DNA of 64,000 nt, taken from Gerris lacustris. Lineage: Eukaryota; Arthropoda; Insecta; Hemiptera; Gerridae. The notes under the pieces are model-generated. The model was not told the DNA's origin and did not search any database. It was given only the letters and a program-made list of their open reading frames with translations. The stretch is taken from NCBI GenBank assembly GCA_951217055.1, contig OX578282.1, positions 12,029,877-12,093,876 of the forward strand, read 5' to 3'. Both the position numbers and the translations under genes were made by a program. Positions 32,313 through 44,305 of this stretch are shown here, in pieces; positions within the stretch are counted from its first letter, which is position 1; each line of letters begins with the position of its first letter.

Positions 32313-32862
32313 TTTTTATTTTTATAGTTCATTTTATTAATAATTAAGTTGTTATAGTGATGTTTTTATAATTGTTTATAGAAGAATTTCATGCTACAGT
32401 TTCCGAAGGAATTTTAAAAGTCTAAATGTACATGGAAAGAAAAGGAGTAAAGTTTTTATTCTAGTCAGCGAGAAAAAAACGCGTACACTTTTATTTACTC
32501 TCTAACTCTAATCTTAGATAAGGTTAAGTACAGAGTACTGCAGTAGTAACAGAAACAAGTTTGAAAACTCTTTAACTAAGAAATAAAAAACTTGAGTCAC
32601 TTACAATAATGGACTTCATAGACAGTGTGTTAAGTTTTAATTTCTTTTAGCAAGAAAATGTAATTTGATTCCTTCGGCATTGTATTAAAACTTTTTGTTG
32701 TCATAGATTTTTTGTTCAACAAGAATTTCGAAGACTTCTGGCAAATAACTCTCCGTAAATGACTCAAGTAAAAATTATGATTATGACCTCCCAATATTTG
32801 TTATAGCATTAACAATTAAGTTGTGTAAACTAAAGGTTAAGCATATGAACTTAAATTGACAT
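32313..32862. other. Unannotated stretch
   Basis: AT-rich; no feature recognised. Confidence 0.45.
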
Positions 32863-33090
32863 TTCTTTAGATTGTTATTCCTCTTATAAAAAAAACAGAG
32901 GGGAGTAACAATCGAAAGAAGGCGTACGGAATGTTCTTCTTTAGACTGTTACTCCCCTTATCAAAACAGAAGTGAGCTATTCCTTTGTCCCAAATTAAAT
33001 TAGACTAAATATCCCTTTTCCTTAATAGTTATTAAGTCAAAATTATTTATATTCTAATAAAACATTGGGGAGTAACAATCTAAAACAGTA
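32863..33090. repeat. Family H hairpin units, dispersed
   Basis: TTTAGATTGTTATTCCTC with GAGGGGAGTAACAATCGAAA, a second TTCTTTAGACTGTTACTCC, and a half unit at about 33066-33088 (GGGGAGTAACAATCTAAAA). Same family as the array at 38940-39243. Confidence 0.8.
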
Positions 33091-33132
33091 CCCTTACATT
33101 TAACAATAAATAAGAATTACATCATTAAATAA

Positions 33133-33839
33133 ACAGGTCAAGTGTGTGCTAGTGAGCACACAGCGAGGTTCCGTAGGCCACACTGTATAGTTTAAGTAGT
33201 ACCCTATTGATGGTGTTTTTTAAAATGCTAAAAATTACTTTGAACTATCCTATGGGTCTGATATTCTAAAAACACATAAACAAACTTCTGATAAAGTATT
33301 TTTTTTGCCACAGAACCGGACTACAACTATATAAATACACCGAAAAGACCAAAGTTATAAAAAACGTATTTTGTCAATAAAAAATAAAATAATATTTTTT
33401 TTCGAAATTTCCAGAAAGTGGTATCTTTACTTTTGGTCGAAGAATGTGTTCAGATTTTTTGCACTTCACATAAGCGAGATAGAGGGGGGGGGGGGGGGGG
33501 GACACGTTTCACACCCACTTCAAACTTGCCTACGCTCGCCCTATCAAAGTTATAACCAAAGAATTATATATTTTTGTAATCAGCTCGACGTACCCTTTCA
33601 TATATGATATCCCTCACGGTGTCGAAAAAAAAATTTAACCCTTAAGTTTTTTTACCCTGATTTTTTAAAAAATTTTTTTTTTTAGTCGCTATATTTTTAA
33701 AATATGTGGGTAGGTACAAGACACATACATGCCAAATTTCAAAATGATCGGAAGAAAGATGTAGCCGTGAGAGCAGGCGACCGGACGGACGGAGAGACAC
33801 ACTCAGGAAAATATAAGGAACCTTGGTTTTGCCTACGGA
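33133..33839 (-). mobile_element. Family B element (copy 2)
   Basis: Reverse orientation relative to copy 1. ACAGGTCAAGTGTGTGCTAG opens it and GGTTTTGCCTACGG closes it. The final ACCCT has been replaced, so this end is slightly truncated. It carries a poly-G tract at about 33484-33501. Confidence 0.85.
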
Positions 33840-34601
33840 AAAACCAAAAAAGCAATAAACGAGGATCTAAAAGAATAACGAGGATCTGTCAAATAAATTT
33901 AAAATCCACATTTCATAGAGAGTTAATTTAGTAGCATAGTTATCTAATTTATAATCCATAATATCACATTTAATTTGGTAATCTATTATTAGACAAATTT
34001 AAAAAAAGTAGGTACCCCAAATTTAGAGCTAAAATACATTGCTCGATTTCGCTTTGGTGTATGATTTTTTTAATTGAACATGTTTGCCCAATTTCATCGA
34101 AAATAGCCCATTAAGTCATTCTTCAACCGAATGGTCATTGAGGGGATGTAAAAGAAATATCTATCATTTATATTTTAAGTTACTCTCAACAGAAGTAATT
34201 CTTCTTTCATTATAAAATGATTCCACTACTAATGTAAGCAATTATTTATTTAGAATTGATTTACCTCAAGTATCACGATCAGTATTTTACATACTATACT
34301 CTTTATGCTGTCAGTAAGTTGTTATTGATAGTAAATAAATCTCTAATCTGCATAATTAGAAGTTGCTGACAACAAACAAAAGCCTATTACTAATGCAACA
34401 TTAGCATTCTATTTATATGGACAAAGCAGTTGGAATAACAAACAAGCATGGTTACAATCTACATAGGTATATATGCAGATAATTAAAAGTGTGTAAGAAA
34501 TCTTAGGTGGTCTTTTAGCTTAATGTCCTCTAAAAGGAGGCACCAAAGTAAAATAGGAGATATGAGACAAAACATTAGTAGAGTACCCCTATAAGTTTCA
34601 T
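33840..34601. other. Unannotated; short family I-like block
   Basis: At about 34016-34090 CCCCAAATTTAGAGCTAAAAT...GATTTCG matches part of family I (52668-53045). The rest is unassigned. Confidence 0.45.
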
Positions 34602-34835
34602 GACAAAGGGATATTTAGTCCAAAGTACTTTGGGACAAAGGGATATTTAGTCCAAAGTACTTCGTGACAAAGGGATATTTAGTCCAAAGTACTTTGGGAC
34701 AAAGGGATATCACACTTCTAAATGTATAACTGTTAACACCTCTCAGTCTAATTAACTAGGAATATTATCACATTTATGTGCAGAAGTGTGATGTTCCTTT
34801 GTCCCAAAGTACTTTGGACTAAAAATCCCTTTGTC
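34602..34835. repeat. 32-bp tandem repeat forming a large hairpin
   Basis: GACAAAGGGATATTTAGTCC starts at 34602, 34634, 34666 and 34698 (32-bp period). After a loop, the reverse complement (GTCCCAAAGTACTTTGGACT...CCCTTTGTCC) follows at 34782-34835. The loop-side arms CACACTTCT and AGAAGTGTG also pair. Confidence 0.85.
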
Positions 34836-34855
34836 CTAATTGACAAATATACTAA

Positions 34856-35444
34856 TAGCCCAAGAGACAGCGTGCAACAAAGTGTGTGACTAACATCAAG
34901 CTAGAATTTTGTGTATAAATAAATCTTTTGGTGCCTTTTAAGAATAAATATGTGCTCGGCTAAGTACATAGCTCGTGTGCTCGTCTGCGGGACATAGCTT
35001 GGCAATAGGCATTTTAAAAAAACAAACCGATGGAAAGCGGTCATGTCCCGCCAATTCTGGTGGACAATGTGATTTTTATGATCCTGAGTACAAAGTTAGA
35101 AAGTAGACAAAAATTCAAGTTGATGTTAGTTTGTTACTTGATAGGTTAGTTAGCCAAATATTACTCCAAATCAAAGAGGTCACCTATTAAGTGACAAACT
35201 AACATCAACCTAATTACTAGTCTACTAACTATAACTCAGGATCATGAAAATCACATTGTCCACCAAAATGGGCGGGACATGACCGCTCTCCACCGGTTTG
35301 TTTTTTTCAAATTCCTATTGCCAATCTATGTCCCACAGACGAACTTAGCCGACCACATATTCTTAAAAGGCATCAAAAGATTTACATATACTCAAAATTC
35401 TAGCTTGATGTTAGTCAGGCACTTTCACCCTATCTCTTGGACTA
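34856..35444. mobile_element. Family E foldback element (copy 3)
   Basis: About 589 bp of inverted arms around a loop near 35155. Ends are TAGCCCAAGAGACAGCGTG and CCCTATCTCTTGGACTA. The arms include GGCGGGACATGACCGCTCTC and its inverted partner. It abuts the 34602-34835 hairpin. Confidence 0.88.
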
Positions 35445-36420
35445 CTAGGAGTCTAGGAATATTATTATTTATAAATACAGAAGAGTTTATATTCCTTTGC
35501 CTAATCCTCCATTCTGGTCATGTCAAATTTGCAGTGAAAGATGAGGGTACCAAACTAAAAGAGTGTAAAATGTTTGATACAGTTTAAAAGGACAACTAAA
35601 AGGTACCTCATGAATCCCCCTTTTACCGATATTGTATGCAAGAGTGTAAATATTCCTTGAATATCAATTTTTAACTATCTCAACTCTCCCTTTCCATGTA
35701 TAATAGAATAGACCTTTCTTATAAAGTAAGGGTTAGTCGGACTCAATCTCTTCGGCAATGGACCGTACAATTCAAGGTAGGCACGAGAGTACGGTTACCC
35801 TATATGTGTAAAAATATATCACGTACAGTACATAGTCGGGATCCCTTTTCAGTCAATTCAACAAAAGTAGGTAGCTCAATACGGTAACCTTTATGGCAGA
35901 CGTTCCACTTCATTGCACCAAACCAGTAAAGGAGGTGGTCAAAGCGGTCAGCTGTCCCTATTCCCAACAGACTCACACCTAGAAACCACCTTAGAAACCA
36001 ACACCAAGATATTCTCACAATAGCTTTAAGGAAGTGCAAAAGGGGAGTAGTAGAGTTTGAGAGGAAATAACCTCTGAAGGTACTCTTAGGTCCTTCAATT
36101 TAAAAGAAAATAGCAAGAATTCATGTCAGATTTATCATGAAAATAATAAGCTTAACCTTTTTAATAAAATTGTAAGAAATGATACTACCTACGTTCTTCC
36201 TAATATCATTATTACCTTAGCAAATAAATAAATAAATAAAATAAAAATACAAGGCAAACCGCAAATTATTTTAATATAATTACCTCAAGAATAACAGAAT
36301 GCCAGAGGGAAAATCTATAATGGGACGCTATCTCAATTTTTTAAACAAATGTGATGATATTCATTCAAAAAATTCTAAAATATAGCCCATTTAAATACTC
36401 ATTCATATTTTCAATTTTAC
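35445..36420. other. Unannotated; weak open frame at 35800-36039 (minus)
   Basis: A 79-codon minus-strand frame lies in GC-richer sequence, but I cannot match it to any family and see no splice or regulatory context. The rest is AT-rich. Confidence 0.35.
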
Positions 36421-37905
36421 ACCTTCGCTTGATAAAAAGAAAGATTACACGTACAAAACTAACACTTTAAAACTACTCATTCACATTTTGATAAAAAGAA
36501 AGATTCCATGAACAAAACTAACACTTTAAAACTACTCATTCACATTTTTAATTTTACACCTTCGCTTGATAAAAAGAAAGATTCCATGAACAAAACTAAC
36601 ACGTTAAAACTACTCATTCACCTTTTGATAAAAAGAAAGATTCCATGAACAAAACTAACACGTTAAAACTACTCATTCACATTTTGATAAAAAGAAAGAT
36701 TCCATGAACAAAACTAACACTTTAAAACTACTCATTCATATTTTTAACTTTACACCTTCGCTTGATAAAAAGAAAGATTCCATGAACAAAACTAACACGT
36801 TAAAACTACTCATTCACATTTTGATAAAAAGAAAGATTCCATGAACAAAACTAACACTTTAAAACTACTCATTCACATTTTGATAAAAAGAAAGATTCCA
36901 TGAACAAAACTAACACTTTAAAACTACTCATTCACATTTTGATAAAAAGAAAGATTCCATGAACAAAACTAACACTTTAAAACTACTCATTCACATTTTT
37001 AATTTTACACCTTCGCTTGATAAAAAGAAAGATTCCATGAACAAAACTAACACGTTAAAACTACTCATTCACCTTTTGATAAAAAGAAAGATTCCATGAA
37101 CAAAACTAACACGTTAAAACTACTCATTCACATTTTGATAAAAAGAAAGATTCCATGAACAAAACTAACACTTTAAAACTACTCATTCATATTTTTAACT
37201 TTACACCTTCGCTTGATAAAAAGAAAGATTCCATGAACAAAACTAACACGTTAAAACTACTCATTCACATTTTGATAAAAAGAAAGATTCCATGAACAAA
37301 ACTAACACTTTAAAACTACTCATTCACATTTTGATAAAAAGAAAGATTCCATGAACAAAACTAACACTTTAAAACTACTCATTCACATTTTGATAAAAAG
37401 AAAGATTCCATGAACAAAACTAACACTTTAAAACTACTCATTCATATTTTTAATTTTACACCTTCGCTTGATAAAAGGAAAGATTGCACTACAAAAGTAA
37501 AACTTTAAAACTAGTCATTCACATTTTTAATTTTTCACCTTGGCTTGACACAAAGAAAGATTACACGTACAAAACTAACAATTTAAAACTACTCATTCAT
37601 ATTTTTAACTTTACACCTTCACTTGATAAAAAGAAAGATGACATGTAAAAAACTATTCATTCACATTTTTAATCATACACGTTCGCTTGATAAAAAGAAA
37701 GATTGCGAGTACAAAACAAACACTTTAAAACTACTCATCCACATTTTTAATTTTACACCTTCGCTTGATAAAAAGAAAGATGTCATGTACAAAGCTAACA
37801 CTTTAAAACAACTAATTCACATTTTTAATTATCCACTTTTGTTTGATAAAAAAGTATTGCATGAACAAAACTAAAACTTTAAAACTCATTCACATTTAAT
37901 ACTTG
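36420..37905. repeat. 59/78-bp satellite with higher-order structure
   Basis: The basic unit contains TGATAAAAAGAAAGATTCCA and AAAACTACTCATTCACATTT (59 bp). A 78-bp variant carries 19 extra bases (TTAATTTTACACCTTCGCT). The middle is homogeneous; both flanks are diverged, as usual for satellite edges. Confidence 0.96.
36568..37469. repeat. 451-bp higher-order repeat x 2 within the satellite
   Basis: Seven units in the order 78-59-59-78-59-59-59 (by start types) span 36568-37018 and repeat at 37019-37469. Diagnostic variants (ACACGTT, TCACCTTTT, AACTTTACACC) recur at the same positions. The copies differ by only about one base by eye. Confidence 0.9.
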
Positions 37906-38710
37906 ATAAAAAGAAAGATTCCAAAAATAAAAAAGAAAGTACAGAAGTACATAATGAATTTTCTTAACCAAGCTAACATTCACTATAAAATTATTATAGC
38001 TTAAATATAAGTAAGTAGTAATTAAAAACCAATTCAAGCAGATGGCAATTGTAGAAGCTAGATAAAGCGTTCCTAAAGCTCTTAAGAGCAAATTAATATT
38101 ATCACTATTCAAATAATCGATTAAAAGATAACTCCAAGACGGAGGATTCTAAAGTAAATAAATGAATCTAAATAGAATAATAGTACTTTCTGGGCAACAG
38201 GGTGTTACAACCACAAGGTTGGGAGGCTACACCAGTTAATAACGATTGCTTCTCGGAAGTACTCGAGGTTCATGACCAAGATTTAATTTCACAACGTCGC
38301 GACGGTAGGAGAGAACAAATATTTGTAAAGTAAATTCAAGACAAAAGGGGGTTAAGCCAATAACATTCCAGAACTACTCAAGTTAAAGTTTAGATCAAAT
38401 AGTACAGCAGCCCAATTTTATTTCCAGTTTAATCTACACAAGCGGAGAAAAGTTCTAGATAAGAATCCTATCCCAAGTTAATAATATTACAGAAACAGTA
38501 ATGAACTTAAAAGGAGTTTAGACTAGTTTTAGTAAACATAGGCTCAAACTTGCTAGTTGCAGAAATCTTTAACTAGATTTTTGCTTTAAAAAAAAGAATA
38601 TTCAACACTGCTTTAATAAAAAAGTAACATGAACTAAAGTAAGAGGCGTTATTCAACATTTTTAACAAGGGTATGTTTTAGCTCTGGGGAACAGAAGAAA
38701 ATTCCGTCAA
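37906..38710. other. Unannotated stretch
   Basis: No feature recognised. Confidence 0.45.
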
Positions 38711-38719
38711 GCAAACAAC

Positions 38720-38939
38720 ACCATGAAAAATGTTGCGCTTTTAAATATCGCGCCAGGAAGTTAGGATTTAACAGGAGGTCGATAGGTTTTCAATTATAGT
38801 ACAATATTTTGACGGTAGGCGAGCTGAAGTTTTAATAAATGACATGCAAAATGTGACGCTCTTAAATATCGTGCCAGGAAGTTAGAATACTATAGGAGGT
38901 AGATTGGTTTTCACTTGTACTCATTGTGGTACTAGTAAC
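38720..38939. repeat. 121-bp tandem duplication, diverged
   Basis: ATG.AAAATGT..CGCT.TTAAATATCG followed by GCCAGGAAGTTAG occurs at 38722 and 38843. Confidence 0.8.
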
Positions 38940-39243
38940 AGTCTAAAGACGAACATTCAGTGCACCTTCTTTAGATTGTTACTCCTTTCTGGTTTTTTAT
39001 TGGGGAGTAAGAGTCTAAAGAAGAACATTCTGTACATCTTCCTTACATTGTTACTCCTCTCTGGTTTTTTATAAGGGGAGTAACAATCTAAAGAAGAACA
39101 TTCAGTGCACCTTCTTTAGATTGTTACTCCTCTCTGGTTATAGTATAAGGGGAGTAACAATCTACAAAGACATTCAGTGCACCTTCTTTAGATTCTTACT
39201 CCTCTCTGGTTTTTTTATAAGGGGAGTAACAATCTAAAGAAGT
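38940..39243. repeat. Family H: tandem array of hairpin units (72 bp x 4)
   Basis: Each unit is itself a palindrome: CTTCTTTAGATTGTTACTCC, a short loop (CTCTGGTTTTTTATAA), then GGGGAGTAACAATCTAAAGA. The units are joined by ACATTCAGTGCAC. Unit starts are 38966, 39038, 39111 and 39183. Confidence 0.92.
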
Positions 39244-40212
39244 GACGAAATGCTGATAATATGTGATATTCGTATTTATGATTCAATGTTTTTCCATGAA
39301 ATGGAGAAAATTGATATTTTTTTAAACAGATTTTTAGTTACATTTACGAATAATAAAAAAAAGGTGGCACGCGACGAATTCTTATCTTCATCTTACAAGA
39401 TAAAAAAGGATAATCAAATGAATGGATAAAAGCAGTGCAGCTACTGCTAATGCAACACGAATACATTAAGGGAAAACCCTCATCTGATTCAGGAAATCTA
39501 ACCGAGTAGAAGCACCTGATAAAAAAGAAGAATGAATTAGATGTTAAAAAAAAGGAAAAACGGAGATCGTGTCGACCTTCCGTGAAGTTGTGAACTGAAC
39601 CAAAGCCGGGAGATAAGACTGTCCGAACATTTACTAAAGCTACGAACTTACAGACTGAACAAATTACACAGGTTAGATCAATATCAAACCTTTTCTTCTT
39701 AAAGAGCAAAGTTCCAGAGGAGCTTCTCAAAAAGCCTCATAATGACACCTTACAACCAACAGCCCCTAATCCTATTAATATCTTTCCTTTCTTACTTCTT
39801 TTTTTAAAAAGGTTATCTTCTTCCTGAGAGATAACCTCTAGCTGAAGGGGAAAAATGTACTGACTGATAAGATAATTCTTAGCACACCCCTCAGAGTCCT
39901 GGGGTTTCTACAGATATAATGAATAGCTATCGCAAGGTCAATTACATTGACCTTAGATTCTTCAATTTTACAAATTACAAAAAGGAATAATTAATTAGCA
40001 TATAGCCTGGTGGAACATCCAAGTGTACACTAAAGAAATACAGAAATTTCGAAGAAAAGTCACTCTTCATAAAATCTCTGGCTTGATTCTAAATGAAGAT
40101 TTTAAGTATTACATTTTTATATTTATTTTTATAATATTTAATTAATTAATTTAATATTTATTTATTTAATTTAATTTATTTAATATTTATTTATTTAATT
40201 AATTTATTTATT
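39244..40212. other. Unannotated stretch
   Basis: The frame at 39344-39730 (minus) has no known motif. AT-rich low-complexity sequence lies at 40120-40210. Confidence 0.45.
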
Positions 40213-40820
40213 TTGCTTCCGAGCTTACCGAAGGTAACGGAAGCTATGTGATCGATCCGAAGAACAAAAAAAATTGTAGTTCTCCGATTTCAAAAATTCC
40301 AAGACAGAAATCCGTTTCAGACATCAGAGATCATTTTTGGTTCCGTGTCTGTCTGTCGGTCTGTCGTTTGATTTTGCGAACCAACATATCTTAAAACTAC
40401 ACGTCCGATTTTAATGAAACTTGGGTGGTTGGTCATGAGTATCCCATTGTTGGTCCCATATAAGTTTCAACCTTCTGCGCTCATTTGTTTCTCTTTCACA
40501 TGCGCACAAACATACATTCATTTACACCTATAGCTTCAAAAGCACTAATCTGATTTGGATAAACTTTTATAGTTTATCGAAAGTAACCCGCAGATAGCCC
40601 CAGATTAATTTGAAATGTCTGCGCTTTTTAACTTTTGCTAAATTGATAGGTACTTTATTTCGAGTAAAAAATCAAAACAATTTTGACAGATTAAAGAAAA
40701 AAACGGGGGAAACAATTAAACCAATTAGACAATAATGGCTAGTAAAAGCATAAAATCAAGAAAAGTACGTGGATAGGATGCGAGGAAGCTATGTGCCACA
40801 CCGATTGGCAGTCTATTTTT
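40213..40820 (+). repeat. Family A repeat, subfamily 1, best full copy (copy 9)
   Basis: The head (GCTTCCGAGCTTACCGAAGG...CGGAAGC) forms a nested hairpin: GCTTCC/GGAAGC outside, TTACC/GGTAA inside. Then come CAAAAATTCCAAGACAGAAA, TGTCTGTCTGTCGGTCTGTC, CCAACATATCTTAAAACTAC, CATATAAGTTTCAACCTTCT, GCCCCAGATTAATTTG and the tail GGATGCGAGGAAGCTATGTG...GGCAGTCTATTTTT. GGAAGCTATGTG occurs near both ends. No protein is encoded. AT-rich flanks prevent calling a target duplication. The class (SINE-like or nonautonomous DNA element) is undecided. Confidence 0.93.
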
Positions 40821-41421
40821 AATTTTATTTATTTTATAATAATATGTACCCTGTACCAAAAAAGTCAAATTTTATAAAATAATATAAGAGGAAACTGTAA
40901 AAAATATTTACTTTTTAGGAAAAAAAGTATTCTTTATCTTTTTTATCAGGTTGGTACTGCTGTAAATTTATTTGATACATAAAAATGTCGAAATTCCGCC
41001 CTCCTCGTCATTTAGAAAAGAAAGAAAAAAACTAATTTGTCTGATAACAGACCCCAATGGATTTTTTATATATACAATATACATGTATAATAAAAATTAT
41101 GTTGAAAACATAAAAATCTTATTATTCATGATTAATTATCCAATAATTTCAATGAAATATATTAATATTCATAATGGAATTACAATTAGTTAATAGCTTC
41201 CATATTATTTTTATCAAAAAAAGCTAAACAACTTTTAACTCACTCAACGAAACCATTTTAATCGATACCTCACTAATTATAATCAAACATAGTTTATTTT
41301 AAATAAATAAAATATTAAATTTCAATTAATTTTCCAAATACAGTGAATTTAACTTTTCCCTGAAAATCATTTATAAAATCGATAAGTCCAGATGGCGACG
41401 ACTCAACTTGACATAATTTGT
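40821..41421. other. Unannotated AT-rich stretch
   Basis: No feature recognised. Confidence 0.45.
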
Positions 41422-41659
41422 TATTGCTAAGCTAAAGGCAACCACATTTCCAACCACATTTTCCAATACAAATAAAGGTTCGTTTTGATTTTTTGGTCTT
41501 CAAATAGATATAATAACTTATTAAAATTGATATTATCTAAATTAATTTATATAATTTTACTTTTTTTCTAATTATAAAATTAAGCTCGTTGCCACGGGCA
41601 AAAATAGGCTAACATCAGCAAATAGTTGTCATAACATTTTAATAATAATTAAACCCAAA

Positions 41660-41852
41660 GAGACTATCTTGAGATAGAGATTATCTTGACATCTTGAGAT
41701 GGAGAAATCTTGAGATAGAAACCCAGGCAGAGATTATCTTGAAATAGAGACTATCTTGAGATAGAGATTATCTTGAGATGGAGAAATCTTAAGATAGAGA
41801 CCCAGGCAGAGATTATCTTGAAATAGAGATTATCTTGAGATACACTGTATAA
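41660..41852. repeat. Degenerate 18-bp minisatellite with a longer period
   Basis: GATTATCTTGAGATAGAG repeats with variants. A longer block with GAGAAATCTT and ACCCAGGCAGAGATTATCTT repeats about every 90 bp. Confidence 0.85.
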
Positions 41853-42308
41853 ACAAACAGTCTGCGAAAACATTTAAGTTAAAACTTTTAATTTAGAAAT
41901 AAGCAAGCTAGAACTAAATTTAATAGAAACGAAGATTTACGAGAGGAGATTTTCAATTCCATATTAAACCATTTGAATGTGAATACGCTAAGTATCTTTT
42001 ACATTTTATAATAACTCCGCTTCACTACAGGAAAAGATTTTAGTTAAATCTAACTCTATTTAAGGGAGAGTCAAATTAATAAATAACAAAATGCGCATTT
42101 TTTTCATATAATCAGCACAATGCCATTCATATCTGCTGAGTATTGAATTCACAAAATAATTATTCCCAGGCTGAAAATAAAGCAATTATTTTATTAATGG
42201 AGTACTATTAGTTAATTAATTTCTATGAGGCTAAAATAAAAAATTTTCTCAGTTAACATTTTTCTTCAAGTTAGGTTTTAATAAATTATAAACAGATAAT
42301 TATAGGAA

Positions 42309-42311
<3 letters not shown>

Positions 42312-42340
<29 letters not shown>
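42312..42340. repeat. Poly-T tract
   Basis: 29 consecutive T within the 1.3-kb TIR element. Confidence 0.95.
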
Positions 42341-42343
<3 letters not shown>

Positions 42344-42875
42344 ACACATTCTATTACAGTCTGAAAATTAGTCTGTATTATTAAATGTGTAATTAATTTT
42401 GGTGCAATAAATGGTATTACTACTATCATTATTATAATAGTGTAAAACTGACTATCTAGAGTAGAGCAAGTAAAACGAAAAGTAGGTAACACTGATCAAT
42501 ATATTGTCACCACACCTGATAAATACTTAATTTTATTACAAGCCTTTAAGTCAAGTGGCAACGGGCTTAATTTAATATTTTAATAAATGGTAAAATAAGG
42601 TAAATTAATTGAGATATCTATTTAGATAAGATATTATATCTATTTGAAGACCAACAAATCTAAACAAACATTTATTTTTATTGGAATAAATGTGGTTCCC
42701 TATGCATAGCAATATCAATCAGTTCGAGGATTCGTCGTTGCCGGTTGGACATTACAACTATTATAAAAATTATACGTTTTTATATAACACAAACACCAAT
42801 TTTGTTTTGTGGATTTTTACTGCGAGTGAGCTCGAAAAATTCACGGTAGAAAAAAACTAACAAAATGTCTCGCAT

Positions 42876-43030
42876 GAAAAAAGAATAGTATATTATGTTA
42901 CTAGGCTGTGAAGTGAGTTTTTTCTTTACCGCGGCAATTACATTTACTGTCAAGCGAAGCGAGACAGTAAATATTGCCAAGCTAAAGAAAAAACACTTCA
43001 CAGTCGCGTAGCATATGCTATTTTTTCCGA
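42876..43030. repeat. Palindrome of about 155 bp
   Basis: GCTGTGAAGTGAGTTTTTTC...TTTACTGTC pairs with GACAGTAAAT...AAAAAACACTTCACAG around the loop AAGCGAAGCGA; weaker pairing continues outwards. Confidence 0.8.
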
Positions 43031-43101
43031 GGTAGCAGACCACGAAAAAACATTAAATATTAATAAATAATCAATATAATAATAACAAATATTAGTACAT
43101 A

Positions 43102-43394
43102 CCAAGGATCTTATAAAAAGCGGATGTAATGTTAAGAAGGGGTTTAAGGCAAAAAAGTGACCCCATGAAGGTAAGAGAAAATGGAGAAAAAAATCATACT
43201 GCGCATGCTCCACGACCTTTGAACTGGGACAAATTACCTTTTTTAACAGGTTATAACCTGACACTATAAACAAATTCTTGGTAACCTATAACCAAGAGGA
43301 AGGTAATTTGTCCCATTGGAGCTAATATTTTACATATCTTCATGGGGTCACTTTTTTGCCTCAACCCTCTATCCCCTTTATATAAGATCCTTGG
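43102..43394. mobile_element. 293-bp MITE with TACATA flanks
   Basis: CCAAGGATCTTATA at the left and TATAAGATCCTTGG at the right are perfect 14-bp inverted ends. TACATA lies on both sides (43096-43101 and 43395-43400). Inside, AAAAAAGTGACCCCATGAAG, GGGACAAATTACCT and GGTTATAACC pair with inverted partners, so the whole element folds on itself. Confidence 0.85.
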
Positions 43395-43718
43395 TACATA
43401 CTTAATATTTAAAAAAAGAAACCTTAAAAAGAGGTTTCACTATAAGAAAAGATAAATAAAACGCATTGACATCTAGCGGAATTAAATCGTACTAAGCATT
43501 TCTACAAAGACTGCAGCGCTACTAACGGAAGTTTTGACAACTACCCGCCGGAAAATAAAAATCTTTTAGTTCCTAGGACGTAAAAGATTTTTTCTTTACA
43601 GCTAGGAGTAATGAAAAGATTTTTTAAGTCCACGTAATGAAAAAATGGATTTTAGCTATGTTTTTTAGGCTCTAAAGTTACTATTTCACAGCCTACCACT
43701 GAAAAAATATGTTTTCTA
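43395..43718. other. Unannotated stretch
   Basis: No feature recognised. Confidence 0.4.
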
Positions 43719-44305
43719 CTTGTGTGGTACATAGCTTCTTTGCATAGTATTATTGGATAAATGGTCCCATGGGCTATGTTTCAATTCTAAGTAGAGTCAT
43801 ACTTATTTTCAAATATATTTAGTATATAAGTATTATTAATTATTATCTTAATTTAAATGAATTTAAGTATCAATTAAGCAAAAGTTAAAGAGAGCAGACG
43901 GTTGAAATTAATCTGGTGCTATCTATGGGCTACTTTGGAAAAACCATCCAAATTTCATTAAAATCAGATGAGTACTTTTGTAGATATAGGTGTAAATAAA
44001 TGTATGTTTGTGCGCATGTCGAAAAGAAACAAATGGGCGCAGAAGATTTAAACTTACATGGGACCAACAATGGGCTAATTATGACCTAGCATACAAATTT
44101 CGTTAAATTCGGACTTGTAGTTTTTAAGATAAGTTGGTTCGCAAAAATTGAGTGACAAACAAAAACGGAACTAAAAATGTTCCCTGATGTATGAAAACAG
44201 GAACGGATTTCTTTCCTAGAATTTTATAAATCGGAGACATAAAATATTTTCGTTCTTTAGGACGATCATATAGCTTCCGTTACCTTCGATAAGCTCGGAA
44301 GCAAA
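43719..44305 (-). repeat. Family A repeat, subfamily 1 (copy 10)
   Basis: A diverged tail (TTGTGTGGTACATAGCTTC) is at the left and the head (GATAAGCTCGGAAGCAAAA) at the right. Subfamily 1 interior blocks are in reverse order (GCAGACGGTTGAAATTAATC, GGACCAACAATGGGCTAATT). Confidence 0.9.

Larger units (their letters stand above)
41422..42714. mobile_element. 1.3-kb element with inverted repeats of about 190 bp
   Basis: The left arm (from TATTGCTAAGC at 41422 to about 41610) is the diverged reverse complement of about 42545-42714. Shared blocks include TGGTCTTCAAATAGATATAA, AACCACATTT and AAATTAAGC(T/C)CGTTGCCAC. The interior holds a minisatellite (next entry) and a 29-nt poly-T. No transposase is seen. 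Confidence 0.8.

Noticed and set aside
35800..36039. 79-codon minus-strand frame as a conserved exon
   Set aside because: No family resemblance, no splice-site or neighbouring exon support; length is within chance for GC-richer sequence.
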